Below are positions 12,970 to 23,123 of a stretch of DNA of 64,000 nt, one piece after another (position 1 is the stretch's first letter; the number at the start of each line of letters is the position of its first letter). Source of the DNA: Copromyces sp. CBS 386.78 (lineage: Eukaryota; Ascomycota; Sordariomycetes; Sordariales; Sordariaceae). The notes under the pieces were generated by a model. The model saw only the letters and a program-made list of their open reading frames with translations, made no database searches and was not told the origin of the DNA. The stretch spans positions 186,001 through 250,000 of the forward strand of contig MU839125.1 of NCBI GenBank assembly GCA_030685235.1, in the 5' to 3' direction. Made by a program: the position numbers and the translations under genes.

Positions 12970-15900
12970 TTGTCCAATAAATCGTATAAAGTATATTATT
13001 CAAACTTAATCGATAGTGGTTGTACCGCCTTAGGTTTTATTAATAAATATTTCGTTTATTATTACCGTTTCCCCTTTTTTAAATTTACAAACCCTAAAAT
13101 CCTATATTTCGTCGACGGAAGTTTAATTAAAGGTAATATTATTTATTTTATAAAAATTATAATAGGGATAGGTTATTATTACAAAATTATTAATTTACTT
13201 ATTTATAATTTGGCTAAAAATAATTCCATTATTTTGGGCTACTTATAGCTAATTTACTATTTGCTAAATATTTTATAGCCTTATAATTCGCTATAATTTA
13301 CTATAATTTACGAAAAACATAATTGCCTTTTAAGGGGGATCTTTAATAATAAATAGAAAACCCTTATAACCGGCCTAATTGCCTATATAATAAATTTAAC
13401 GTTTAAAAAAGTTATTTATAAAGAGGTCTTAAATAAGGGCGAGCTCGGTATTAAATTACGAACGGATACTTTTTATTATATTTCCATTTCCGCGATTATA
13501 AGACGAGCGGTCCGCTAGCGGTTTAATTATTTTCGAAATTGGATCGTTTACTATTTAAAGACTTTTACAATTAGTAAAATATTAGTAGGCCCCAGCTAAA
13601 CCGTTATATTTAACGCCGTCCCCTTCGGTATAATCCCCCTTCCTCTATTACAGATAGTCTTAATATTTTGCCAGATAATTAGAGGATTCTATATTATTAC
13701 TATAAATTATTAAATTTAAATCCGTCGCTTCTATATTTTAATAGGTCCTATTAACTTTAACGATATTAAAGAACTATCTACCGCCGCTTTTAATTAATTA
13801 GTAGAGAAGTATAACCTCTAAATTATCCGTACTATAAGGGCTAATATAATCGAAGATATTAAATATATAATAGAAGAGGATTAATTAGTAAAAGAATATA
13901 ATATTTTAGACCCGTCCGCCCTTAATAATAAATTTATACTAGAAATAATTAAAGAGGTTTTTATAAATAAGGGATAAAAATATAAGAAATTCTTCGGTAG
14001 TAATTTCTATCGTTAGATCGATAGTCTAGTAGGCAAAAGTAATACAGCTATTTTAAGGGTAGTTAAAATTTCTAATTCTATTAAAATTAACAATATAAAT
14101 AACGATTTTCTCCAGTACGAGGAAATTATCGATTAATATTTCGCCGCTAACGGTATCGCCTTGCGTAAAGTTTCTTTAGAAGATATTACGAAATTTTACG
14201 AAAAAGCCGATAAACCCCTTAAGACTAACGTATAAATTTAAATTAAATTACTCCGATAATACTAATATTATACGAATACTTTCCACTAGGAGGGAGTTAA
14301 AACCCTTCCCCCTTATTATTTTTACGACTTTAAAATCGAATTCCGTCCGGGAGTTATACCCCTAGCCGTTTGCGGGCGCCCTTTTAATCCCGACGAATTT
14401 AGTATAATTAAAAAATAGATCGATAATATACTATAAAAGAAGTTTATCCGACTATTATAATTAGAAATATCCGCCCCAATTTTTTTAATAAAGAAATTAA
14501 GAGGAGGAATTTACGTTTATATAGATTACTATAGTATTAATAACGTTACCTTCAAATTATAATATCCGTTACTACTAATTAAAGAAACCTTTAACGTTAT
14601 TTATCGTATTAAAATCTTTATTAAATTCGATATTATTACTACTTTTAACCGTATTTACATTAAGGAGGGGTACGAATAATTTATAATATTTATAATACGG
14701 TTTAGTCTATTTGAATTATTAATAATTCTATTTAGTTTATAAGGCGCCCCTAAAGCTTTTTAGAACTATATTAATAATATCCTTTATAACGTTTTCGACG
14801 TTTATACAATTACTTATTTCGACGACGTTTTAATTTATTCTAATAACGTTAAAGACTACGAATAGTACATTAACGATATTTTTAACCGCTTAGCTAGAGT
14901 AGGCCTTAATATTAATATTAATAAATACGAATTTTATATAATACGAACGAAATATTTAGGCCTTATTATTATATTAGAAAGTATCGAGATAAATCCGGAA
15001 AAAGTTAAAGTTATTATTAAATAAGTAATCCCCTAATTTAAGAAGTCTTTATAATCTTTCTTAGGTTTCGTAAACTTCTACCGACGTTTTATTAAAGATT
15101 TTTCGATAATAGCGGGATTATTATATAAATTTATAAAGAAGGATATTATATAGTTATAGTCCGCTACGTATAATTCCGCTTTTAAAGCTTTAAAATAAAT
15201 TTTTATTAATGGACCCGTATTAAAGATCTACAATTAGTCTAAAAAAATAGTAGTTGAAAGAGACGCTTCCAATTAGGCTATAGGCGGCACTTTCTTTCAA
15301 TATAGTAATAATAGCGTTCTCTACCCAATCGCCTACTTCTCGTCTAAGTATACGGTTTAAGAATATAATTATAATATATACGATAAAGAGTTATTTATTA
15401 TTATTAAAGTATTAGAGGAATAGAGATTAGAATTCGAAGGAGTTTAATAACTTTTCGATATTTTAATAAATTATAAAAACTTCTAAACGTTTATAATCAA
15501 TAAGTAATTTATTTAGCGTTATATAAAGTAATTCTAATTTTTATTACAGTTTAATTTTTTAATTAAATATATTTTAGGATTATAAAACCTTTACCCTAAT
15601 ATTTTAAATTATAAACTTAATAACCGCCCCGCTAATATTAATAATAATCGTTTAGTAGCCCGCTAGCGGGTACTCTTAAATTCCATATAGTTCGAAAACG
15701 GCTGCTTCGACCCTTTAAATTTTACTTTTCGCTTAATAAGCAATTACAATAATAAATTTATTAACAATATTATTTTAAATAATTATAAAATTTCTGTTTT
15801 CTTCTAAGAAGTTATTTCTTATTTATTGGACCCCATTTGTAAGTAATAGACCCCTAATATTAAAAAGGTATTTTATAAAGTATTTACAGAATATTGGGTA

Positions 15901-16990
15901 ATTAATAATAGAATCGTTAGATAGTATAATAGAATTATTATCAATTTATACGATAAAGAATTTTAATTCGTTTTAATTAGCCGTTAATATAATTCTCTTA
16001 GCGCAGGATACTTTAGTTATAATACGATTTATAACCTTTTTTAATATAGTTTTTATTAGGAGGGGATAGTTTATAATATTAGAGTTTTCTATAAAAGTTA
16101 TTTCCCTTACGTTAAAATAAAGTTTTTAAAACGAGGATCTATTAGTTTATTTAAACTTTTTAAAGTTTTATTCGTATTATAGAAAGATATTTTTATTAAT
16201 TATATTATTCTATTATTTTTAAATATTTATTTTAACTAGATTTTTAAGTATATTACTGTTATTGTTAACCGATTGATTAAAATACACTATTATATCCTAA
16301 TAGTAATTCTAAAGGTTAAAGAATTAATTAATTACTTTATTAATTAGGTATATTACTTTTATAATTTATTAAATATAATCTTTTTTAATTGCGGTACGTA
16401 ATTCGTTTTACGTTTTTAGAATATTCTTTATAAATGGTTTACCGTTATTCGTAAATTGACCTCTATTTTCTACCCCTAAATTAACGTTTAAATAAAGCGT
16501 ATTAATATAGAAATAGAATAATTTCTTTATTCTTATATTAATTAGGTATAGATCGATTAGGCTAAATAGCTTCCTTTCGCTAAATTTACTAATAATAATA
16601 AAATATTATCGTTAATTAACGTTTCGCCCTTCTTCGCTAACTACGGTTTTTACCCCTGAATAAATATAGAACCTTATACTCCACTATATTTAAATTTATT
16701 ATCCGCTTAGTTAAAAGAGTATTATAAGGTTAACAAGTTAGTTAATTGTTTTTAAACGATTTGGGATTTTATATTATAGTAAATAAAATACGTTTAAATA
16801 TAGTACGAAGATAATATTAACTACTATTAAATCGATTCTTTTAAGTATAAAGAGGGGGATTTAGTACTTTTTAATACGATTAACTTCGTTAACGGCCGCC
16901 CGATATTGAAATTTTACTTTCGATGGGAAGGTTTATTTAGGGTTATACGAACGGAGTTTTATACGATTTATTTTGCCTTACTTTCGAATA
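12970..16990 (+). pseudogene. Pol region of element C: protease, RT, RNase H, integrase remains
   Basis: The 92-codon open stretch at 12970-13248 keeps the aspartic protease signature LIDSGCTALGFI (DSG). RT remains begin near 14300 with LPPYYFYDFKIE, a decayed LPPHRxYDHKIE box. They continue through a PILFVRKPGGG-like block near 14480 and FGLYNAP near 14730 to YFDDVLIYS near 14815-14842, where the catalytic Asp pair survives. LGFVNFYRR follows near 15060. RNase H keeps VVERDAS near 15250 and YDKEL near 15380. Integrase text such as VIVNRLIKIHYYI (from VIVDRLTKMAHYI) and a degraded DRGTQF motif occur near 16260-16410. A C-terminal RWEGLFRV segment lies at about 16920. Many in-frame stops interrupt all of it. 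Function is lost. Confidence 0.75.
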
Positions 16991-17725
16991 TAAAGTACGC
17001 CCTTATCTTTTACGTTTTAATAATTTAATTTTAGATCAGTAGAAGCCTCCTTAGTTAGAATATTTTAATGGACGTTAGAATAAATGACGGTAGAATTATA
17101 ATTTGTATAAATAATTACGAGGAACGTATTAAATAAAATTTCGAAAAATTTATTAATTATATTTAATTGGGTAATAATATTTATTAATATTATTATATAT
17201 AATAGAAAGGCGATTATTAATCGACTTAGGAATTTAAGGTTAACGTTATTAATTACGAAGAAATAATTTTACGCTTTTATAAGGAGAATTCCAATAAATT
17301 AATATTTCCCGAAATACGGTAATAGCCTAAGTATATTATTAATATTACCCCGGTACCCGATCCTAAGTCCGCTCCTAAAGCCCCCGAGGCCGTTTTTAAA
17401 CCCTTTAAACAGTATTCCGTTTACTTGGTACATTGTAATTGCGAGTTAATTGTTGTAATCGATATATTAATATTGCTATTAAACGGCGTTACGATTGTTC
17501 GTAAACCGATTAAACTATTAAATAAGGAAGTAGAGGAATTTTTAACTTTATTATACGGGAAGATTTTGCGAAGGTTGTTGGATATTTGGGTAGGTAAAAT
17601 ACTATTTATAGAAGTTATTAATTATAATAAGATATTGGAGGAGATGGAGTTAAACGATTATAACGGTTAATTATTTTATATATATATCGTTTAAAGCTAT
17701 TAGAGCTTCTTTTAAGGGGGGATAG

Positions 17726-17946
17726 TATTATAGGATTAACTTATAATATGCCTACCCTACACCGACTATTAATATATTATACCTAGAGTTATAGTACGGT
17801 TACGTATAGGGTTATATACGCGTACGGACTGGCCTTTTAGGGCTCTCGCCTATATAGCCAGTCCTCCGCACACATCCTTCCTTTCCTCTCCTTCGCACAA
17901 TAACGCATATCTTACCCTACCCCCAATAGTGCCTCACCCCGTAATA
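17726..17946 (+). repeat. Right LTR of element C
   Basis: 221 bp, gap-free partner of 10670-10890. Here the inner part (17726 to about 17837) is heavily C-to-T/G-to-A mutated, while the outer part from 17868 keeps CpA sites (cgcacacatcc, cgcacaataacgcat) that are mutated in the left copy. Confidence 0.85.
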
Positions 17947-17951
17947 GTAGT
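17947..17951. repeat. Right target-site duplication of element C
   Basis: GTAGT directly after the right LTR, equal to 10665-10669. Confidence 0.55.
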
Positions 17952-19225
17952 AGTAGTAAGGGTAAGGGAAGTGGTAATAGGGGCGGTAGGAATAGTAATA
18001 GTAAGGGTAGGGGAAGAGGTAATAGCGGCGGCGGCTCTTTCTTCGCACTCCTTTTAATTGTTATAAATAATTATTATATTATTGAAATTGTATTAGACGG
18101 TAGCGTTAGCGACCTATTCAATAAACCTTATATATTCTTTAAAGGCCGCTACCCTCCTCTTAAATTTAATAAATTCGGCTACCTAATCTTTAAAAATTTA
18201 GATTTCAGCGATTAGGGAAGATAATAAACCTTCGAATCTAGTAAAGGGGGACTACTAGCGGGCTGTAATAAATTCGGACCTAATTCGAATTTAAGAATTA
18301 TTAGTAAAGGTAGTAAATATAGGAACGGATAGGGTAGGAAAGGAGAAATTTATATAGGAATATTAATATTTTCGGCTTCCTTTATAGCTATTAAATAGTT
18401 AAGCGTTTTGAAAGCGGCGATAAATAGTTCGCATTTAAGACCCGGAATATACTTAATTATATATTAAGTAATAAAGAATTTCTAAACCTATTTTAGCGTC
18501 GGCTTATAAAGTTTTTTAGTATATTAGTATATTAAATACGTAGTAGCTATATTATTAGCGGCGGGAGTAATATAATTATATTTATTAATTAAGTAATATA
18601 TATATTAGCTTAGGAGCGGAGCGGTAGCGGCGGTGACGGCGGCGGTAATAGCGGCCTTAGTAGTAATTTTTCTATTAATGCCGGTAGTAATAGTATTCGG
18701 GCGGGCTTAAACCGGCTTAGGGATAGTTCGGCGGCGAGGTGTAGAGGAGGGGGTTAGTAGAGCGGAGGACGATAGTTAGTGTAATTATTACTATATATAC
18801 TAAAATTATTAGAACTTTAAAAAGTCTTATATTATATCGGGGGTGGGGGTGAGGCTAAATATTTTAATAGTTATAATAAATTAAATTAGGAGGTTAGCGG
18901 ATAGATATAAGAGCGGGGTAAAATTAATAAGTAGCGTAGTAGTAATTACGGGAGTATAATAGTAAGAGAGAGAGAGAGGTAATAGGGGGGTTATAATTGC
19001 AATAGCCGTATTGGAAGGTTAAGCGATAGGGGGGATATTTATAATACAATATAATAATAGTTGAAGAAAGAAAGAGGAGGAGGGAGAGAGGGAGAGGGAT
19101 TTGTAAATAGATAAAATACGTACCGCGCGATTAGAAGGGAGGGAGGTTTGTCGTTTGATGTTTGGAATATACGTAACCTGTTACGGTTATATATTTAACT
19201 ATTTGATTGGAGGAAGGGGGGGGCT
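17952..19225. other. Degraded repeat DNA right of element C
   Basis: It begins with AGT/GGT-rich triplets (17952-18030) that resemble the Gly/Ser/Arg-rich end of Gag in element C near 12530-12600. A partly open plus-strand stretch of no recognised family follows to about 18210. From 18600 to 19120 there are purine-rich and GCGG-rich simple repeats, including an AGAGAG run near 18965. No intact gene is visible. Confidence 0.5.
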
Positions 19226-19450
19226 AATATTATAGGGCTAATGCCTGTAGCTGTGTACCTGGTAATCGCCAGGCGAATTGCCGTGCCGGCAACCCCTCCC
19301 TATAGCCCGTGCACCTGCACGTCCTTTGAAAAGGATAGCTGGCTAGCCGCCTGCTTTGTAGGCACCCTTCCTCTCTTTCTTTCCTCGTAGAACCTTATTA
19401 ATCGTTTAGGCCAGCACCTGTGCTAATTGTGCTGTACCCCTTATACTAAG
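19226..19450. repeat. LTR-like low-AT island
   Basis: About 225 bp that keeps CpA/TpG sites inside AT-rich DNA. It starts TATTATAGGGCTAATGCC after a polypurine run (ggaggaaggggggggctaa), the same arrangement as PPT plus LTR in element C, although the LTR sequence differs. No second copy is in the window, so it could be a solo LTR or one end of a truncated element. Ends are approximate. Confidence 0.35.
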
Positions 19451-20940
19451 CGGCTAAAGCCTTATCTTTTCTTATCCCTTATAAATATTACTATGTATAA
19501 ATCTAGCCTCTTTAACCTTCTTCTAATTATTTAGAAATACCGTATAATTAATATTAATAGTTCTACTAGAGATTTTATCTACCAAAGCCTTCTAATAAAT
19601 TTTTTTAATTATTTAATAAACCCCTATATCAAGTAGTTAGAGTACGTAATTAGTATATGAGGGTAGGGTAAAAGGGATAATATCGAAGGTATTATAATAT
19701 TATAGGATATATAAATTTTTATAGGCTTTAAACCCATTTATAAATAATACCTTATATACCTTCGGTTTTATAATAGACGTAACGTTAACTATTACTCTAT
19801 TCCCTTTAGCCGGTTCTAGTCTTTTAAAGGGGGGCGGGCAATTTAATAATAAATTGAATTATTTGTTAATAGTATAGTTTTCGAAGGAAGGGGATAATTT
19901 AAACGAATATTTATTAAAATATTTAATTTATTATAATGTACAATAGGTATTATTATACCTAATTACAATATTCGTAATAATAATATTTAGATTAACTTCG
20001 TAATTAGCCTACATATTACCCTATACTTATAAATCTAATTAATTTAATTATAGTCAATATTAATTGCAATTACGTAGAGTATAAATAATTTACTATAATC
20101 TATATTTTAAATATTAAAAAAGATAAAATATTCTTTACTATAATAAATATAGTATTAATAGTAATAAGACTCTCCTTATTACTAGGGTTAAAAATAATCC
20201 TCCTTATATAAACTCTATTCTTTATAGAAAGTACCTATTTAAATATTAATTAATATAAGAATATATAGTAGATTAATATAGGGAAATATACCTTTATAAT
20301 TCCTTTTATTTCCCCTATTTAAAAAGGGGATTTATCTATATTTTAGACGTTCTCCTCCTTAATATTAAAGCTATTATATATAGCTTTTACCTCTTTAAAT
20401 TAGTTTTCGAGGGAGTCTAGTTGAGCTTTAGCGCTTATCTTCTTTATATCTTTAAAATTAGTTACTTTAAATTCGAATTTTAGATATTATTTATGCTATT
20501 CTATAGGTTACCTTCTATGGATGCTAGTAAAAAGAAGGTATATCCGTTGAACCCGCAATTGATTAGCTAGTTTAACGAAGGAGGAGTTATTTAGAGGAAA
20601 TAACCTGCGGTTAGCGATCTAGATTATAATATTAAGTACTTTGTCCTTATCTATAGTTAATACTAGCAGTCGATAGGTATTTATACTTATTAGCAATAGC
20701 TTCCTATCCCTAATGAATATTACGTATTTCTTAACGATATCTTTATTAACGTTAAACCGTTCCCTAGTACTTTTATATATAATCTTCCCTTTATTTCTAG
20801 CCTTAGTATTAGCCTTCGAGCGTAAGGTGGTAGCCCGGGTAATAGTGGCGGTTTAGCTTATAAGAAAGTGGCGGGTAGCCTTCTCTGCCCGAGATGTAAC
20901 CTTAGAATTAAATATAAGCATATTGAAAATATATACAAAA
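19451..20940. other. AT-rich degraded DNA, right edge of the RIP block
   Basis: Stops in all frames and no domain I can name. Composition returns to normal between about 20880 and 21040. A longer readable stretch on the minus strand (about 20880-20500, containing RDRKLLLISINTYRLL) suggests another mobile-element remnant, but I cannot place it in a family. Confidence 0.45.
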
Positions 20941-22416
20941 GATAGAATTCAACGAGACGAGCAGATTAATGCTATTTATAGTGTGGTGCAGTAAAAATTG
21001 GTGATATTGTTGTGTTATATAGATATCTGACCGTTACAGAGGTTGCGCGTTATAGGTAAAAAGACCGACTCTGGGAGGAGCCCAGAGTCGGTTGGCTTAT
21101 TATGTAAGCGAGGCCCACATCAACCTAACCGACGAGTAGCTAGGTAACCTCTAGCTGGAAACATATCCAATCGAGGTATGTTCAGGTACCAGATGGAAGA
21201 AAGTCGGGGTGAAATGTACTACTGAAGTCTGAAACGAACCTGTTCAACCAATCAGATCAATCAGATGACCTGTCCTGGCATCCGAGATGCGAGTTGTCGG
21301 CAGGCAAACGAGAGACCACTATAAACTTGCAAAAAACACCACTAAAAACATAAAAACCCAGCTGCGCCCATCGGCCAAACCGTCGGGTTGAGATGCATGT
21401 TGCTGGCCAAGGTGAACAGCCCCGAAAACAGGGTCCAGGCCGGGCCGGAGTACCTTATATCGCTACCCGACCTGCCGATTTCCCATGTTATCGCAACAAC
21501 CACGACGACGGCGGCGGCATCCACAGTCATGAAAGGCGCTGGCAGCCAAACACGCCTCAAGAGTCCAGCCATGCAGTCCAGTCCAGTGAGACAATGACTG
21601 CGTTTTCAGCTGGCATAGTACCTAGTCCTCCCTCAATCTCTGCGTGCGTAGGGATGGTGCAGATCATGACATGTCAAATCCCATGTTCCGAGCCCCCAAA
21701 AGAAAGAAGCTCTGAGAGGCCAGCAAGGTGAGTGACAGGATGACAAGCTGACGGCAAGGTGGGCTGAGGTGGGGTAATCAAGGAAGGGCCCGAACCCGGC
21801 CGAGGTGGTGATGGTGGTGGTGGTTGTGTTTTGAGTGGCAGAGTGGTGACGCCGTTCACGTTGCCCCCCCCTCCAAGTTTCAACTACAAAGTCCAGTTCA
21901 TCAGCACCACATGTCACAAGAAAGGGGTCCTCCTGGTACACCTGCACGACATTGCCCAGACACACCAACGCCAACGACACCATCTCAGCTCTGTCAGCCC
22001 TTGCTTTGCTTCGATTCTTTCCCAGCTCCCCTGGAACTTCATGTCGCCTTCTCCCGATGCCGTCAAGTGTCAAGTGGCACCATGACACTTCAGCTGCTAC
22101 ACCCGCTCTCGAGTGTTAGCTGTGCGAGACGCATGATCTGTTTCTCAACGTTTCTGCTGTTGTTGGACTGTTATGATTCGGGACGTTGGTGCGAACCCAT
22201 TTGGCCTACACAAGAGTGATGAGGACCACACCGGCGCAGTCTGCCAAAAGTGCCTCGAGGTCGGAGGGATGGCAAGCCCCCAACGTCTCCCTGTCGGCGA
22301 ACTACCCAGTTAAATATACCTTAGGAAATCCTCCCAGTCACGCTGTGTTGACAGCAACATGAGAACTGTAGTGCGCTTCTGACAAGGAATGCTCTGATAC
22401 TAACCTCTTTCACAAG
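20941..22416. other. Intergenic region next to the RIP block
   Basis: Normal composition with no ORF I would call a gene. Several overlapping open frames of 70-150 codons at 21342-22219 on both strands are low-complexity (GGT/CAC runs near 21800) and have no recognisable domain. A 12-bp hairpin lies at 21064-21092. An intron-like 3' end (tactaac...cacaag) at 22399-22416 precedes the possible pseudogene. Confidence 0.5.
21064..21092. repeat. Perfect 12-bp inverted repeat (hairpin) at the RIP-block border
   Basis: accgactctggg (21064-21075), loop aggag, then the exact reverse complement (21081-21092). A GC-rich stem with a 5-nt loop, the most stable short hairpin noticed in this area. No coding gene end lies nearby, so its role is unknown. 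Confidence 0.7.
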
Positions 22417-23032
22417 ATGCCGCTTCTGCGATTGCGGCGATCGATAGTGCTGTGGGGTTCCGGTAAAAGTGTTAGGCTACTTAACTGCTCTCATGGTAAT
22501 ATCTCCCCTTGTTCTGTTAGCACACTATCCACCCCTCTACATTGGAGCATGCCTAAAAGGGACATGAAATGGCATCTCCTGCAGAGAATGGCAAAGGTCC
22601 TTCGACGCCATATCTCCAAAGATGGACAAGAAACGATATCCGGCAGATAGCTTCCTCGCTCTTATCTCAACCCCGAAGTCATTGAGACGCATCGACGATG
22701 CTGAAGCCCAACCTACGACTGGATATCTCGTCATTCATCATGCCGTTCCACGAGATTTCTACTTGGAATGTCTACGATCGCCAAGGTAGCAAGCAGCTCC
22801 TGCACCTCATCCCGAGATTTCCATCAATGGTACCAATGAGCTCGCATGACGGCGAGCCTACCATTCAAGATAAGGGAAGTTCTGTATGGAGAATAATGAA
22901 AACAAAACATTCGACAGCACGGTTCTACATGATGTCTCGCTTCTGCAGCGAGGAACGGGATATACCATGCTGCTTGACCCAATCGATGACGATGGAGCGC
23001 TTCCCATGAGGCACTGCGGGAAATATCGATAA
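22417..23032 (+). pseudogene. Possible decayed gene of unknown family
   Basis: One plus-strand frame (codons in phase with 22418) reads protein-like text over 204 codons with five internal stops: TAG 22445, TGA 22565, TAG 22787, TGA 22847, TAA 22871, then a final TAA 23030-23032. A hydrophobic stretch encoded at about 22469-22550 could be a membrane span. The 73-codon open segment 22568-22786 uses Neurospora-like codons and includes LALISTPKSLRRIDDAEA. All five stops are one C-to-T change from CAG, CAA or CGA, which fits RIP-type decay beside the repeat block. An intron-like 3' end (tactaac...cacaag) ends at 22416. About ten stops would be expected by chance in this length, so the coding signal is only moderate. 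I recognise no family. Confidence 0.3.
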
Positions 23033-23123
23033 AAGGTCATGATGCCAACCACTCTTCAAAATCCTGCGAGGACCACTTGTCTCTACCTATCGTTGAGACT
23101 CATCATCAGGAGACTCGAACGAA

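Larger units (their letters stand above)
10670..17946 (+). mobile_element. Ty3/gypsy LTR retrotransposon C, full-length outline, RIP-inactivated
   Basis: A 7277-bp element bounded by two 221-bp LTRs that align without gaps and by a GTAGT duplication. Inside, plus-strand remains run in the order Gag (about 11200-12700, ending in a Gly/Ser/Arg-rich stretch), protease (about 13000), RT (14250-15100), RNase H (15230-15450) and integrase (15850-16990). This is the Ty3/gypsy order. A polypurine tract (aaggggggatag) lies directly before the right LTR at 17714-17725. Every domain is broken by many stops and no ORF exceeds about 92 codons, so the element cannot move by itself. Most changes are C-to-T or G-to-A, as expected from RIP. 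Confidence 0.85.

Noticed and set aside
5325..13248. Short open frames in the AT-rich block as genes
   Set aside because: They are chance survivors in RIP-mutated DNA. Only 12970-13248 has meaning, as the protease remnant of element C.
21342..22219. Overlapping open frames of 70-150 codons on both strands
   Set aside because: Low-complexity, mutually overlapping, no domain, no intron pattern.
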